Shown: in pieces, positions 49,951 through 59,490 of the stretch
How positions within the stretch are numbered: position 1 is the first letter of the stretch
Layout of the letters: each line of letters opens with the position of its first letter
Assembly (NCBI GenBank): GCA_015056565.1
Contig: SVGB01000001.1
Location: 248,001-312,000 of the forward strand
DNA from: Butyrivibrio sp.
Lineage (GTDB): Bacteria > Bacillota > Clostridia > Lachnospirales > Lachnospiraceae
Length of the DNA: 64,000 bases
Direction of reading: 5' to 3'
Notes under the pieces: generated by a model
Database searches by the model: none
The model's input: the letters and a program-made list of their open reading frames with translations, nothing else
Told to the model about the DNA's origin: nothing
Program-made: the position numbers and the translations under genes

Positions 49951-50682
49951 TTACTTCTTTTTCTTATCAGACTTCTTGGATTTCTTTTTATCAGTATCTT
50001 CAGTAGTTAAAGGAACCAGAGCCAGCGTGCTAAGGCCAAGGTACCTCTCTACATCATCATTGCTCTTAATTGTGTCATCGAGAAGGTATCCCAGGATAAC
50101 AAAGAATGCCACCACAACTGCCCCAAGGAAACCTGCAATAACTGTCCATCTTGCAACGGAAGGTCCCGCCTTCTGGGTGGGAACATTGGCTGTCTCTGCC
50201 ACGTTGATGGCGTCGATATCCATAACGTTAGTGATGTGTTCACTGGCAACTTCTCTGATACAGTTGGCTATCTGCATGGCCATCAGAGGATCCTCATCCC
50301 TTGCTGTTATCGCAACGATACGGGTGTCTGATGGAGTGTCCACCTTAAGGACATCTGAAAGGTCCTCATAGTCCACGTCCACCAGGTTAAGCCTCTGTAT
50401 AACCTCCTCCAGAACGTACCTGCTCTTGATGAGCTCAGCGTAGTCCTGGGTCAGCTGCGTTGAAATCTGCACGTCAGAATAGGTAACTGTCTGGTTTTCC
50501 TCTTTATTCAAAATGTAGATCTTGGTGGTTGAGTCATACACCGGATGGAGTACGAACTTGCTGACAAACAGTCCTGCCAGGGCAAAAAAGATACCGGCGC
50601 TGATTATCAGAAACGCCCGTCCCAAAAGCACTGCAAAAAGTTCCCCAAGATTAATTTCAATGATGTCGTCCCTATTACCCAT
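49951..50682 (-). CDS. Wzz/CapA-type polysaccharide chain-length protein
   Basis: 243 residues. Two membrane helices (about 20-42 and 170-195) flank an extracellular loop; the second is followed by a cytoplasmic tail that ends in a Lys-rich stretch DKKKSKKSDKKKK. DSTTKIYILNKEENQTVTYSD and VTARDEDPLMAMQIAN segments match the Wzz family. In Gram-positive bacteria this protein activates the separate BY-kinase encoded downstream. GGGAG precedes the ATG. Confidence 0.94.
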   Translation of the reverse strand: MGNRDDIIEINLGELFAVLLGRAFLIISAGIFFALAGLFVSKFVLHPVYDSTTKIYILNKEENQTVTYSDVQISTQLTQDYAELIKSRYVLEEVIQRLNLVDVDYEDLSDVLKVDTPSDTRIVAITARDEDPLMAMQIANCIREVASEHITNVMDIDAINVAETANVPTQKAGPSVARWTVIAGFLGAVVVAFFVILGYLLDDTIKSNDDVERYLGLSTLALVPLTTEDTDKKKSKKSDKKKK

Positions 50683-50728
50683 AGGTAGCTCCCATTATTA
50701 GTGTCAGACCATAGTCCCTGCCATGGCT

Positions 50729-51454
50729 CTATATCTGTTCATTGCGAATGACATTTGCTGCATTAAGGAAAAAGAGCCTGTCAGCATAGTCACTTCCAAA
50801 TTTTCTCTCAACATATTTCCTGCAATCAGAAAGCTTAGGCGCTCTCTTTTTTGCATCGTGAGCATCAGATGCCACAAAGTGCACCAGCTCATCCTTTAAT
50901 ATCTTTTTACAAAAATGCCCGATCCCAAAGCCATAATCTCCCATGATACTGGAGGCATTGACCTGAATGTAGCACCCAAGGTTTATAAGATCTGATACTC
51001 TTGCAGGGTGGGAAACTATATCGCTGTATCTCTCAACATGGGCAATTATTGGAATGTACCCTGCTCCCTGAACCTTGTAAGCGGCATTTTGTATGGACTT
51101 CCATGTGGCTGTAGGGTGGAACTCCACAAGTACATAGTCAGAACCTGCAAGTGAACAGATCTGACCACCTATCAGCTCATCCATGGTCTCATCGCTATAG
51201 TATATCTCATTTCCGGAAAAGAGCTTTACCTTGATACCTTCTGCCAGCGCTGCCTCTTTAAGTTTCTTCCTGTAGGCCACGTTGTGCTCAGGGCTTACAT
51301 TGTGGTGCATAGGCTTGTGGTGGGGCGTAAGTATCATATGGGTGATGCCCTCTTTTTCAGCAATCTTTAGCATCTCCAGACTGCTTGCCATATCAGGGGA
51401 ACCATCATCAACCCCAGGCATTACATGGCAATGTATATCTATTGTAGGCTGCAT
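50729..51454 (-). CDS. PHP-family tyrosine-protein phosphatase (CpsB/YwqE type)
   Basis: 241 residues. Polymerase/histidinol phosphatase-like fold: IDIHCHVMPGVDDGSPDM, LTPHHKPMHHN, YVLVEFHP, IPIIAHVERYSDI and HFVASDAHDAKKRAP provide the manganese ligands. It dephosphorylates the tyrosine kinase and so completes the usual phosphatase-Wzz-kinase module. AGGAGCACT sets the start at 51454 instead of the longer frame at 51508. First gene of the operon, with a promoter at 51531-51559. Confidence 0.95.
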   Translation of the reverse strand: MQPTIDIHCHVMPGVDDGSPDMASSLEMLKIAEKEGITHMILTPHHKPMHHNVSPEHNVAYRKKLKEAALAEGIKVKLFSGNEIYYSDETMDELIGGQICSLAGSDYVLVEFHPTATWKSIQNAAYKVQGAGYIPIIAHVERYSDIVSHPARVSDLINLGCYIQVNASSIMGDYGFGIGHFCKKILKDELVHFVASDAHDAKKRAPKLSDCRKYVERKFGSDYADRLFFLNAANVIRNEQI

Positions 51455-51530
51455 AGTGCTCCTAAAATACCTTAAATTATTGAAGCCTCCGGATCTTTGG
51501 CTTCCCAAAAGAATACAAAATTACACAATA

Positions 51531-51559
51531 ATTATACACCATAATATGCAGTATTCCAA
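51531..51559 (-). promoter_or_regulatory. Promoter of the exopolysaccharide operon
   Basis: TTGGAA (51554-51559, minus strand), 17 bp, TATAAT (51531-51536). Leader about 70 nt. Confidence 0.7.
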
Positions 51560-51650
51560 TATCGTGTGGTTATTTAGAAAAAAAAGTACCATATGTAGAT
51601 TTGATGATGTTTACGGGCAAAAAACTTATAAACTCATGTGTTTTTTAGTG

Positions 51651-51676
51651 TAAAATCATGCACATTTTATCGATAG
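51651..51676 (+). promoter_or_regulatory. SigD/FliA-like promoter of the chemoreceptor gene
   Basis: TAAA (51651-51654), 14 bp, ATCGATAG (51669-51676), close to the flagellar-sigma pattern TAAA-N15-GCCGATAA. The start would be about 45 bp before the ATG. Spacing is one base short, so this is a candidate. Confidence 0.5.
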
Positions 51677-51731
51677 TACGCTATTATATTTATATATTTA
51701 TTCAGGGCTTAAAGAGAGGAGACACAAAGTA

Positions 51732-53438
51732 ATGAAGGTACGCAAGATCAGTATTATCACCAAACTTATCATGGGGGTGATGGCTCTTTTCATGATATCA
51801 GATATCATTCTTGCCATCATTATCTACAACAAGGCCACTGACATCTTAAATCAGGAGATCAGACAGAACACTGAAGGTATCGCAGCTTCTACTGCAGCAC
51901 TTATAGACGGCAATATTGTAGCAGCCGTGCAACCAGGAGAAGAAGATACAGAAAGCTACCTTGAAGTAAGCAATCTCCTCACAACCGTACTTAACGAAAC
52001 AGGTCTTGAGTATCTGTACACCTTAAGAAAATCCGGAAGCGGTATGGAATACGCCATCGATGCACAGATTGAGGACTACTCAGCTATAGGCGATGTCTTC
52101 GAGGATCAGGAAGCAGCACCAGCTCTAAATGGACAGATTGTATCCAATAAAGAGCCTTACACCGACGAATGGGGCACCCACATCTCCTCCTACGCTCCCA
52201 TCAAAGTTGACGGAAAGGTTGTAGGAGCCGTTGGCGCTGATGTAAGCATGGACTGGGTTAAAGAACAAACCTCTGCCCTTATGAAGTCCATCATTATCAC
52301 TTGCATTATTGTTCTTATCGTAAGTGGAATCATCTGCTTTATCATCAGCAGGCTCCTGGCAGCAAAATTCAATATGCTTAATGACAAGATCGTTGAGCTC
52401 ACAGAAGGCGACGGCGATCTTACGAGAAATATCGAAGTTGATTCCGGCGATGAATTTGAAGTTATCGGAAACAATGTCAATTCCCTTATTCAGTTTATAA
52501 GAGAAATGCTCCTTTCCATCAATTCAGATTCCAACAGACTCAGTACGGCATCTGGAAACATCGCCGTTAATATCAAAGATGCCCGAAACAACTCCGAGGC
52601 CATCTCTTCAACTATTACAGATATGAGCTCAATGATGCAGAATACATCAAGTTCTCTTAACGAGATGACAGAGCTTATGACCGATATCACCAACTCCTTC
52701 AAGGATATCGTTGAGGAAATCGACAGCGGACGAAACTTCTCAAGAGATGTTAAAGAGTCTGCATCTGAGACTGGTAAAAAAGCCTCTTCAGAACGAAACA
52801 GCACAGAAGAAAAGGTTGCCCAGATGGCTGAGTCAGTATCTGATAAGATCGAGCGTTCCAAGGCCGTTTCAAGGATTGAAGATCTTACAGGAAACATCAT
52901 CGCCATTGCAAGCCAGACAAACCTCCTTGCCCTCAACGCTTCCATCGAGGCAGCAAGAGCCGGCGATGCAGGAAAAGGATTTGCAGTTGTTGCTACTGAG
53001 ATTGGACAACTTGCAAGCAATTCACAGAACGCTGCCAGCGAGATCCAGACTGTTTCTTCTGAAGTTATTACCGCAGTTAACGAGTTGTCCGCAGAAGCAG
53101 AAAACCTTCTGGCCTTCGTTAAGGACACTACCATTGACGGATATGATAAGCTTGTAAATATAAGTGAGGATTACCTTAACTCTGCTGTAAGGATCGATGA
53201 GATGATGGGACGCTTTGCTGAAGCTTCAGAGCAGATTCAGAAGAACGTCAACCTCATCCAGGAATCCACTGGCGCTATCAATTCTGCAGTTGAAGATGCA
53301 ACCCAGAATGTTCTCACCACAGCTGAGAAGTCAGTTGAGATGAGCGAGAACATGCTCAAGATCGACGAGGATGCTTCTGCAAGTAGCGAGCTTTCAAGTA
53401 AGCTCCAGAACGAGGTTGGTAAGTTTAAGCTTGAATAA
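51732..53438 (+). CDS. Methyl-accepting chemotaxis protein
   Basis: 568 residues. Membrane helices near 8-32 and 186-212 flank an extracellular Cache-like sensor ([20 protein letters not shown]). A HAMP region follows ([20 protein letters not shown]), then a signalling coiled coil. The tip [20 protein letters not shown] in its variant ([11 protein letters not shown], then [16 protein letters not shown]) is intact and would contact CheA/CheW. A charged stretch of about 335-380 ([18 protein letters not shown]) departs from normal heptads. GAGAGGAG precedes the ATG. Ligand unknown. Confidence 0.93.
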   Translation: MKVRKISIITKLIMGVMALFMISDIILAIIIYNKATDILNQEIRQNTEGIAASTAALIDGNIVAAVQPGEEDTESYLEVSNLLTTVLNETGLEYLYTLRKSGSGMEYAIDAQIEDYSAIGDVFEDQEAAPALNGQIVSNKEPYTDEWGTHISSYAPIKVDGKVVGAVGADVSMDWVKEQTSALMKSIIITCIIVLIVSGIICFIISRLLAAKFNMLNDKIVELTEGDGDLTRNIEVDSGDEFEVIGNNVNSLIQFIREMLLSINSDSNRLSTASGNIAVNIKDARNNSEAISSTITDMSSMMQNTSSSLNEMTELMTDITNSFKDIVEEIDSGRNFSRDVKESASETGKKASSERNSTEEKVAQMAESVSDKIERSKAVSRIEDLTGNIIAIASQTNLLALNASIEAARAGDAGKGFAVVATEIGQLASNSQNAASEIQTVSSEVITAVNELSAEAENLLAFVKDTTIDGYDKLVNISEDYLNSAVRIDEMMGRFAEASEQIQKNVNLIQESTGAINSAVEDATQNVLTTAEKSVEMSENMLKIDEDASASSELSSKLQNEVGKFKLE

Positions 53439-53463
53439 ATCAATTGTTTTGGAGGAAAAAGAG

Positions 53464-53646
53464 ATGATACCTCAGGATCCTGTTATGCTGCTAAGTTACG
53501 TGAACACGCAGCTTAGAGATAACTACAAAGGACTGGACGCTCTGGCAGACGGCCTGGACATATCAAAAGATGATCTGAATGTCATTATTTCAAAACTGAA
53601 TGGCATCGGATACAAGTTCGACAACGAAGCAAATCAGTTTAAGTAA
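53464..53646 (+). CDS. DUF4250-family small protein
   Basis: 60 residues: MIPQDPVMLLSYVNTQLRDN, then a short helical body with LDISKDDLNVIISKLNGIGY and a terminal NQF, matching DUF4250, a small family common in Clostridia and of unknown function. GGAGGAAAAAGAG lies ahead of this ATG; a longer frame from 53371 only runs into the chemoreceptor gene. It lies 25 bp after the chemoreceptor stop and ends at a strong terminator, so both share a transcript. Confidence 0.9.
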   Translation: MIPQDPVMLLSYVNTQLRDNYKGLDALADGLDISKDDLNVIISKLNGIGYKFDNEANQFK

Positions 53647-53650
53647 AGTT

Positions 53651-53678
53651 AAGGGAAGTCACTATGGTGACTTCCCTT
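53651..53678 (+). terminator. Terminator after DUF4250 gene
   Basis: AAGGGAAGTCAC, TATG loop, GTGACTTCCCTT followed by TTC. Perfect 12-bp stem. Confidence 0.9.
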
Positions 53679-53765
53679 TCATAGTTGCCTGGTCAGGCTT
53701 ACACTTTTATTAGCAGCAATTGATCAAAGTATGCTCTTTCCCTGAATCAAGGAAAGACTAATTTT

Positions 53766-54356
53766 TCACTTCTTCTTTTTCTTACTCATAGCAGGCTTCT
53801 TGGCCACGCTGTAGCCAAACTTGCCAAGCTTATTTCCAAGCTCAAAATATTCCCCATGGGAATAGGCCACAAGGTCAGTTGCCCCAAGATCAAAGCGTCC
53901 CTTGTCGTCCATGTATTTATCGTCAACCGTAACGCACAGCACGTCTGCAATGATCATGTCGTGGCTTCCAAGTTCCAGAATCTTGTTAACCCTGCATTCA
54001 ATGTTTACAGGGCTCTCCGCGATACCAGGACATGAAACCTTCCGGGATTCCTGGGGCGTAAGATGCATCTCTTTAAACTTGTCGAAGTCTCTTCCACTTC
54101 TTACTCCGCACCAGTCTGCAGCCTTCACCAAATCTTTTCCAACAAGGTTAACTACAAACTCACCTGTTTCCTTGATGATGGCATGTGAAAAGCGCTCTTT
54201 CCTTACGGATATAGAAAGCATAGGCGGGTTAGTGCACACATTTCCAGCCCAGGCAACAGTTATTATGTTAGGAGTCTCTCCTTCTCTTCCGCAGCTCACC
54301 ATAACAGCCGGCAAAGGGTATAGCATATTTCCTGGCTTCCACTCTTGTTTTGACAT
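53766..54356 (-). CDS. Flavin reductase-like FMN-binding split-barrel protein
   Basis: 196 residues. The flavoredoxin/flavin reductase fold is seen in YPLPAVMVSCGREGETPNII, TVAWAGNVCTNPPMLSISVR and FVVNLVGKDLVKAADWCG, followed by VNIECRVNKILELGSHDMII. The C-terminus has a Lys-rich end KKKKK. These proteins bind FMN and reduce flavins or act in electron transfer; the physiological partner is not shown. The gene appears monocistronic. Confidence 0.93.
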   Translation of the reverse strand: MSKQEWKPGNMLYPLPAVMVSCGREGETPNIITVAWAGNVCTNPPMLSISVRKERFSHAIIKETGEFVVNLVGKDLVKAADWCGVRSGRDFDKFKEMHLTPQESRKVSCPGIAESPVNIECRVNKILELGSHDMIIADVLCVTVDDKYMDDKGRFDLGATDLVAYSHGEYFELGNKLGKFGYSVAKKPAMSKKKKK

Positions 54357-54418
54357 ATAAGTTCATCTTCTCCTTAAAAAATCCTACTGTAATTCTAACA
54401 TGCTAATGCGCAAACAAA

Positions 54419-54464
54419 AACGCGCAATTATTGTGATTCTTTTAACCACAAATCATTGCGCGTT
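54419..54464 (-). terminator. Terminator after htpG
   Basis: AACGCGCAAT (54419-54428) pairs with ATTGCGCGTT (54455-54464), with further pairing ATTGTG/ACAAaT inside. On the minus strand the stem is followed by TTTTTGTTTG. Confidence 0.82.
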
Positions 54465-54483
54465 CTTATCACTTATATCAGTA

Positions 54484-56583
54484 TTATTTTGCAAGAACCA
54501 TCATGATCTCGTTGCTGCGGGCGATGAATTTGCTCATTGCCTCGCCTTCAAGAGGTGCATTCTGGATGCGGGCAAGATCGTAGAGCTGCTCTGCGATCAT
54601 CTTGGAGTTGTCTCCATCCTTATGCTCCATAATGTACTCAACAAGAGGATGATTTGCATTAAGGATAAGAGTCTGACCTTCGTTGCCAAAGTCTCCCATG
54701 CTCATTCCGTTCATGGCATACATCTTCATCATCTCTGCCATACGTCTTGATTCCTCAGATACTGTAAGCATTGAAGCAACCTTCTTGTCTTTGAGCTTCT
54801 CAAGCTTAACAGTGAGCTTGTCATTCTTAAGAGTCTTCTTTATCATCTCAGCAAGATCTTTGCCCTTTTCTTCAAGCTCTGCAGCTGCCTTCTTGGAAGT
54901 CCTGCTCTTAAATGTATCTGTCAGGTCAGCATCGATCCTTGCAAAGCGAATGCCTTCATTCTTGCGCTCAAGCTGCTCCATGAAAGGTACATCGATGTTG
55001 TGGTTCATGATGAAAGCTTCCATCTTCTGTGCCTTGAACATCTTGATGTACTGGCTCTGCTGCTGTTCGTCTGTTACGTAGTAGATAGTGCGAGGTTCCT
55101 TGTCCTTGGCATCATCTGCCTTAGCTGCATCGCCTTCAGTTTTCTGGTTCGCTGACTTATTGTCACCATCAACAACCTCAGCCTCTACCTTATTGCCATT
55201 CTCATCTACAGCATCAGCCTTCTTGGCTTCCTCTTCAGCTTCCTTGTTGATCTGAAGTGCCTCAGGAGTTGTGAGGTACTTACCATCAAGGTTCTTAAAG
55301 AGGATGAAGTCTGTCATCTTCTCGCAGAACTTGTCATCTCTAAGGCAACCATACTTGATGAATGGGCTGATATCATCCCAGTACTTGTCGTAGCTTTCCT
55401 TATCTGTCTTGCAAAGACCTGCAAGCTTCTCTGCAACCTTCTTGCTGATGTACTCAGAGATCTTCTTAACAAAGCCGTCGTTCTGAAGGGCTGATCTTGA
55501 AACGTTAAGAGGAAGATCAGGACAATCAATTACACCCTTAAGGAGCATCAGATACTCAGGGATAACTTCCTTGATGTTATCTGCAATAAACACCTGGTTG
55601 TTGTAGAGCTTGATGGTTCCCTCAATAGATTCAAATTCCATGTTGATCTTAGGGAAGTACAGGATACCCTTTAAGTTGAAAGGATAATCCATGTTGAGGT
55701 GGATCCAGAAAAGTGGCTCCTTGTAATCTCTGAAGACCTTTCTGTAAAACTCCTTGTACTCCTCATCTGTGCAGTCCTTAGGAGTCTTAGCCCAAAGAGG
55801 ATGAATGTCGTTAAGAAGCTGAGGACGTCTCTTGATCTTGTACTGAAGCTCTGGCTCCTTGTCCTCGCCCTCTTTCTTCTCAGGCTTAACTTCCTCGATC
55901 ACTGTATCCGAATCAAGCTTCTCGCTTGCCTTGATAGTCTCTGTGCCCTCTTCGTTCTCTCTTGAAAGATAGATCTCGTAAGGCATGAATGAGCAGTACT
56001 TCTCAATAACTTCTCTTGCTTTGTACTCGTTGCAGAACTCAAGGCAATCCTCAGAAAGGTGAAGAGTTACAGTTGTACCAACCTCTGTCTTGGTGCCGTC
56101 CTCCATCTCAAAGTCTGAGCCGCCATCGCAGGTCCAGTGAACTGCTGTGCCGCCCTTATATGAAAGGGTATCGATATCAACTGAATCAGATACCATGAAT
56201 GTTGAGTAGAAACCAAGTCCGAAATGACCGATGATCTGGTCTGCGTTAGCCTTGTCCTTGTACTTGTTAAGGAAGTCTGTAGCACCAGAAAAAGCTACCT
56301 GGTTAATGTACTCCTCAACCTCCTCTGCTGTCATACCAATACCGTTATCAGTGATCTTGATGGTCTTGTCCTTGTCGTTCAAAACAACATCCACACGTGG
56401 CTTATAACCGTCTGGAAGCTGGTACTCGCCCATCATGTCCATCTTCTTTAATTTGGTAATAGCATCGCAGGCATTAGAAATTACTTCTCTGTAAAAAATA
56501 TCATGGTCCGAATAGAGCCATTTCTTGATGATCGGAAACATGTTCTCGCTGTTGATTGAAAGATTACCCTTTTTTGAAGCCAT
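54484..56583 (-). CDS. htpG: Hsp90-family molecular chaperone HtpG
   Basis: 699 residues, longer than E. coli HtpG (624). N-terminal ATPase: FYREVISNACDAITKLK with the catalytic Glu region, ITDNGIGMTAEEV and IGHFGLGFYSTFMVSD. Middle domain: PLFWIHLNMDYPFNLKGILY and DLPLNVSRSALQ. The extra length comes mainly from a charged insertion around residues 450-500 (EEEAKKADAVDENGNKVEAE) between the middle-domain halves and the C-terminal region. AAAGGAGTGAGAACT sets the ATG at 56583. The CIRCE element upstream indicates HrcA control, so it is heat-shock inducible. Confidence 0.97.
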   Translation of the reverse strand: MASKKGNLSINSENMFPIIKKWLYSDHDIFYREVISNACDAITKLKKMDMMGEYQLPDGYKPRVDVVLNDKDKTIKITDNGIGMTAEEVEEYINQVAFSGATDFLNKYKDKANADQIIGHFGLGFYSTFMVSDSVDIDTLSYKGGTAVHWTCDGGSDFEMEDGTKTEVGTTVTLHLSEDCLEFCNEYKAREVIEKYCSFMPYEIYLSRENEEGTETIKASEKLDSDTVIEEVKPEKKEGEDKEPELQYKIKRRPQLLNDIHPLWAKTPKDCTDEEYKEFYRKVFRDYKEPLFWIHLNMDYPFNLKGILYFPKINMEFESIEGTIKLYNNQVFIADNIKEVIPEYLMLLKGVIDCPDLPLNVSRSALQNDGFVKKISEYISKKVAEKLAGLCKTDKESYDKYWDDISPFIKYGCLRDDKFCEKMTDFILFKNLDGKYLTTPEALQINKEAEEEAKKADAVDENGNKVEAEVVDGDNKSANQKTEGDAAKADDAKDKEPRTIYYVTDEQQQSQYIKMFKAQKMEAFIMNHNIDVPFMEQLERKNEGIRFARIDADLTDTFKSRTSKKAAAELEEKGKDLAEMIKKTLKNDKLTVKLEKLKDKKVASMLTVSEESRRMAEMMKMYAMNGMSMGDFGNEGQTLILNANHPLVEYIMEHKDGDNSKMIAEQLYDLARIQNAPLEGEAMSKFIARSNEIMMVLAK

Positions 56584-56637
56584 AGTTCTCACTCCTTTTT
56601 AAAACATATAGTTAGGCTATCCTTAAGCCCAAAAATA

Positions 56638-56700
56638 AGTTTAAGTCCCCTCATTCCAAAAGTCAACAAAAATTTAGCACTCACCACAACAGAGTGCTAA
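56638..56700 (-). promoter_or_regulatory. CIRCE operator and candidate htpG promoter
   Basis: TTAGCACTC (56674-56682), 9 bp, GAGTGCTAA (56692-56700) is a perfect CIRCE element, the HrcA operator. Downstream in the minus-strand sense, TTGACT (56661-56666), 17 bp, TAAACT (56638-56643) is a candidate promoter. Here CIRCE is upstream of the -35, whereas it normally lies near or after the start site; an additional upstream promoter is possible. Confidence 0.88.
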
Positions 56701-56701
56701 C

Positions 56702-56773
56702 AACAAGACACGGGGACGGTTCTACTGTCTTATTGCGCGCAATAAGACAGTAGAACCGTCCCCGTGTCTTGTT
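56702..56773. repeat. 72-bp perfect palindrome, terminator-like, shared family with 38171-38315
   Basis: Each base from 56702 to 56737 pairs with 56738 to 56773; the centre is GCGCGC. It begins immediately after the stop codon of the GGDEF gene on the minus strand and contains CACGGGGACGGTTCT, identical to part of the 145-bp hairpin. On the far side it touches the CIRCE element. It can serve as the GGDEF gene terminator. Confidence 0.92.
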
Positions 56774-58735
56774 TTATCGTACGTCGCCGCCTTTTAGCCA
56801 GCGCTTGTTTTCGTACATGGCTTCGTCGGCCCGTTCAAATACGTCGTTGACGTTAGAGTCAGTGTCCTTGTTGTAATCGGCAGTTCCTATGGCAATGACA
56901 GGTCCCTTGCCGCTCTTTTGGTTGTTCAGGACTGTCTGTTTAAGGTCAGCTATAAGTTTTCTGCGGTTAATGTAGTCGTCGCTCCTTAGGAAGATGACAA
57001 ATTCATCGCCGCCGATACGAAATACCGGACTGTGGACAAAGGTGTCGCAAAGGAGCTTGGCTGAAGCCTTGATATATTCATCTCCTGCCTTATGTCCCTG
57101 TGTGTCGTTGACCTTTTTAAGGTCATTGATATCGCAGACTGCAAAGCTAAATGGAAGATAATCAAGTCCTCCTTCAATGTTACCCTGGATTGACTTTTCA
57201 AGCTCAGCAAAAGCTGTCTTGTTCTTGGTTCCTGTAAGTTCGTCTCTTCTTGCAAGCTCCTTCTCGGTCTGAAGCTCCTTAAGGTGCTCCTTTTCTTTCT
57301 CAACTTCCTTTTCAATATTCTCGACACATATAATGATATGCTCACCGTCACTGGTATTTCTGGCGATAAGTCTCATGTGTTCAACCTTGTCATCTACGAT
57401 GAGCCTGTATTCAAGCACAATTCTCTTCATGCCCTCAAGAGAAGACAAAAGTCTGTCTTTGTCCAGAGAATCAAGCATATATTCCCTGTCCTGAGGATGA
57501 ACGATCATCATGATATTGTTCAGGGTCTCTGTAAAGAAATCTTCTCCGGATCTTGCAACCTGAAGGTCTCCGTAGAGTTTATCTGCAGTAAAGCCATAAT
57601 AATTCCCGGTCTTTACCTCAACATAGTAGATAGCATCGTAGTTGGAGGCCAGTGTCTCAGCAATCCTGGTAAAAGTGATCTGACTCTTGCTCTTATCTAT
57701 TTCCTGGGTCTGAGCTGTCATAGTATCTTCTACATCAATGTCTCCCAGCACAAAATGCTTCTTGTCATCAGAGAGCCTTACAACAAAGTCCAGGTTTTTG
57801 AGCATCTTGTTCTTAAAATACATGCTCTCAGCAAAAGTTCTGTCGTCGGGGTGCGCATATTTTCTGGCATTGGCCCGGGTCTCAGTATAGAAATCCACTC
57901 CCTCATACGGAACGTTCATTGTATCGTAGCGATCACTGGTAGATACCTCAATATATCTTCCTGATTCAATATCGATGTAATAAATAGCCTCATAATCCTT
58001 TGCAAGGCCAGTTGCTATCTGAGTATATCTCTCTTTTTCCTTCTGGGTAGTTGCTTTAAACTCACTTAAAGCTCTTTTCTCGTCTTCCTCAATAAACACG
58101 TGAACAAGGCAGTTTGTCAAAAAACAGCCAAATGTATAGAAGGGAACATATGCAGTAAACATCTGAAGGGATACAAAGACTGCCATCACAAGGCCAGACA
58201 TACAGATTGCTCTGTAATGCACAACATCGCTGTCTGTAGCTCTTTTTAAGGCAACAAAAGAGCGAAAAGAAATTGCAACAAACATCAAAAACTGTATACC
58301 TAAAAGGAAAAATCTCCCCCAATAGGTGGTATAAGTCATATCTTTTTCAAGAGCAAAAACCACGGGTCTAAAAAGGTTAAAGAAAAGACTACAGATAACA
58401 AAGGCGCAGATGCCCCATCCCAGCCCTAAAAGTATCCTGGATCTGGGACCGTTTTTCCCAAGATAAGCCACTACAAACCTGGTCCAGAATAAAACAGATA
58501 CCGCCATGGCAGCAAAATAAACCATGGTATCAAAATAGGCAAGATGCCATACTTTAAGATCAAGAAGGAACACCCAAAGAAGATCCCCAACGTAAAAAAA
58601 CATCAGGGAAATAAGGAACTGTGTGTACTTATAATAAGCTCCCTCTTTTGGCAAATTCCTGCGATTTTTTACAATATCATGATTGATGATAAGATGATGG
58701 ATTGCTGCAAGGATGCTGGCACTGGCATAGTACAT
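56774..58735 (-). CDS. Membrane diguanylate cyclase (GGDEF) of sugar-responsive operon
   Basis: 653 residues. The first about 215 residues hold six or seven membrane helices, then two PAS-like repeats (YEAIYYIDIESGRYIEVSTS near 240 and YDAIYYVEVKTGNYYGFTA near 365) with matching LVVRLSDD/IVLEYRLIVDD parts. The GGDEF domain contains DELTGTKNKTAF, NDLKKVNDTQGHKAGDEY and RIGGDEF (575-579), all intact; RxxD is absent. Its ATG overlaps the response-regulator stop (TAATG), so c-di-GMP synthesis is tied to the sensor kinase pair. It is the last gene of the operon. Confidence 0.93.
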   Translation of the reverse strand: MYYASASILAAIHHLIINHDIVKNRRNLPKEGAYYKYTQFLISLMFFYVGDLLWVFLLDLKVWHLAYFDTMVYFAAMAVSVLFWTRFVVAYLGKNGPRSRILLGLGWGICAFVICSLFFNLFRPVVFALEKDMTYTTYWGRFFLLGIQFLMFVAISFRSFVALKRATDSDVVHYRAICMSGLVMAVFVSLQMFTAYVPFYTFGCFLTNCLVHVFIEEDEKRALSEFKATTQKEKERYTQIATGLAKDYEAIYYIDIESGRYIEVSTSDRYDTMNVPYEGVDFYTETRANARKYAHPDDRTFAESMYFKNKMLKNLDFVVRLSDDKKHFVLGDIDVEDTMTAQTQEIDKSKSQITFTRIAETLASNYDAIYYVEVKTGNYYGFTADKLYGDLQVARSGEDFFTETLNNIMMIVHPQDREYMLDSLDKDRLLSSLEGMKRIVLEYRLIVDDKVEHMRLIARNTSDGEHIIICVENIEKEVEKEKEHLKELQTEKELARRDELTGTKNKTAFAELEKSIQGNIEGGLDYLPFSFAVCDINDLKKVNDTQGHKAGDEYIKASAKLLCDTFVHSPVFRIGGDEFVIFLRSDDYINRRKLIADLKQTVLNNQKSGKGPVIAIGTADYNKDTDSNVNDVFERADEAMYENKRWLKGGDVR

Positions 58736-59490
58736 TATTGCTGCCCTCCCGCCATATAGTCTGAGTAGCTCACCCCGGCATATTTTTTAAAGCATCTGCT
58801 AAAGTAGTTTGGGTCAGGAATTCCCACTTCAGATGCTGTGCAATACATCTTGGTACCTTTTTTCGCAAGCTGCTGGGCTTTTTTCATGCGAAGGTCATTT
58901 AAATATTCAACAAACTTGATGCCTGTGTCCTGTTTGAATTTTCTGGATAAATAGCTTGGAGAAAAGCCAAACTCCTGGGCAACATATGCAAGGTTAAGTT
59001 TTGAGTCAGTAAAATTGTCATCAAGGAATTTCTTGATGCTGTCTGTGGAACCAGCTTCTGAGGAATTGTCAGCCTTAGCCTCCAGCTCTTCCCAGTAGTC
59101 AGGAGCATCCTTAAGCTTAACAACAACTCTTTTAAGGACCTTGGTGATCTCATCCCTGACCATAGGCTTTAGCATATAGTCAAACACAGGCATGCTCACG
59201 CATTTTCTGGCATATTCGAACTTATCAATTGCAGTCATGATGATGATCACAAGGTTTGGATATCTGCTTGTGGCAATTTCCGTAAACTCAATACCGTCCA
59301 TGAAGGGCATGGAAATATCTACAAAAGCGATGTCAGGCTTAAGATCATCGATTATGTTTATGGCCTCAACGCCGCTGGCTGCCTCACCAACAACTTCCAT
59401 CCCCAGCTCATCCCACTTGATAGCAACTCTCATGAGCTTGCGGGCAGATTCTTCATCATCTATTATCATAACCCTAAACGGTCTGTTCAT
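58735..59490 (-). CDS. Response regulator with AraC-type output domain (YesN-like)
   Basis: 251 residues. Receiver domain (1-120) with acidic pair in MIIDDEESARKLM and phosphoacceptor Asp in IAFVDISMPFMDG; conserved Lys in YMLKPM. AraC helix-turn-helix domain (about 150-251): LAYVAQEFGFSPSYLSRKFK and ASEVGIPDPNYFSRCFKKYA. The start overlaps the sensor kinase by 17 bp, and its stop overlaps the GGDEF start. It should activate the CUT1 sugar operon upstream or related catabolic genes. Confidence 0.96.
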   Translation of the reverse strand: MNRPFRVMIIDDEESARKLMRVAIKWDELGMEVVGEAASGVEAINIIDDLKPDIAFVDISMPFMDGIEFTEIATSRYPNLVIIIMTAIDKFEYARKCVSMPVFDYMLKPMVRDEITKVLKRVVVKLKDAPDYWEELEAKADNSSEAGSTDSIKKFLDDNFTDSKLNLAYVAQEFGFSPSYLSRKFKQDTGIKFVEYLNDLRMKKAQQLAKKGTKMYCTASEVGIPDPNYFSRCFKKYAGVSYSDYMAGGQQ

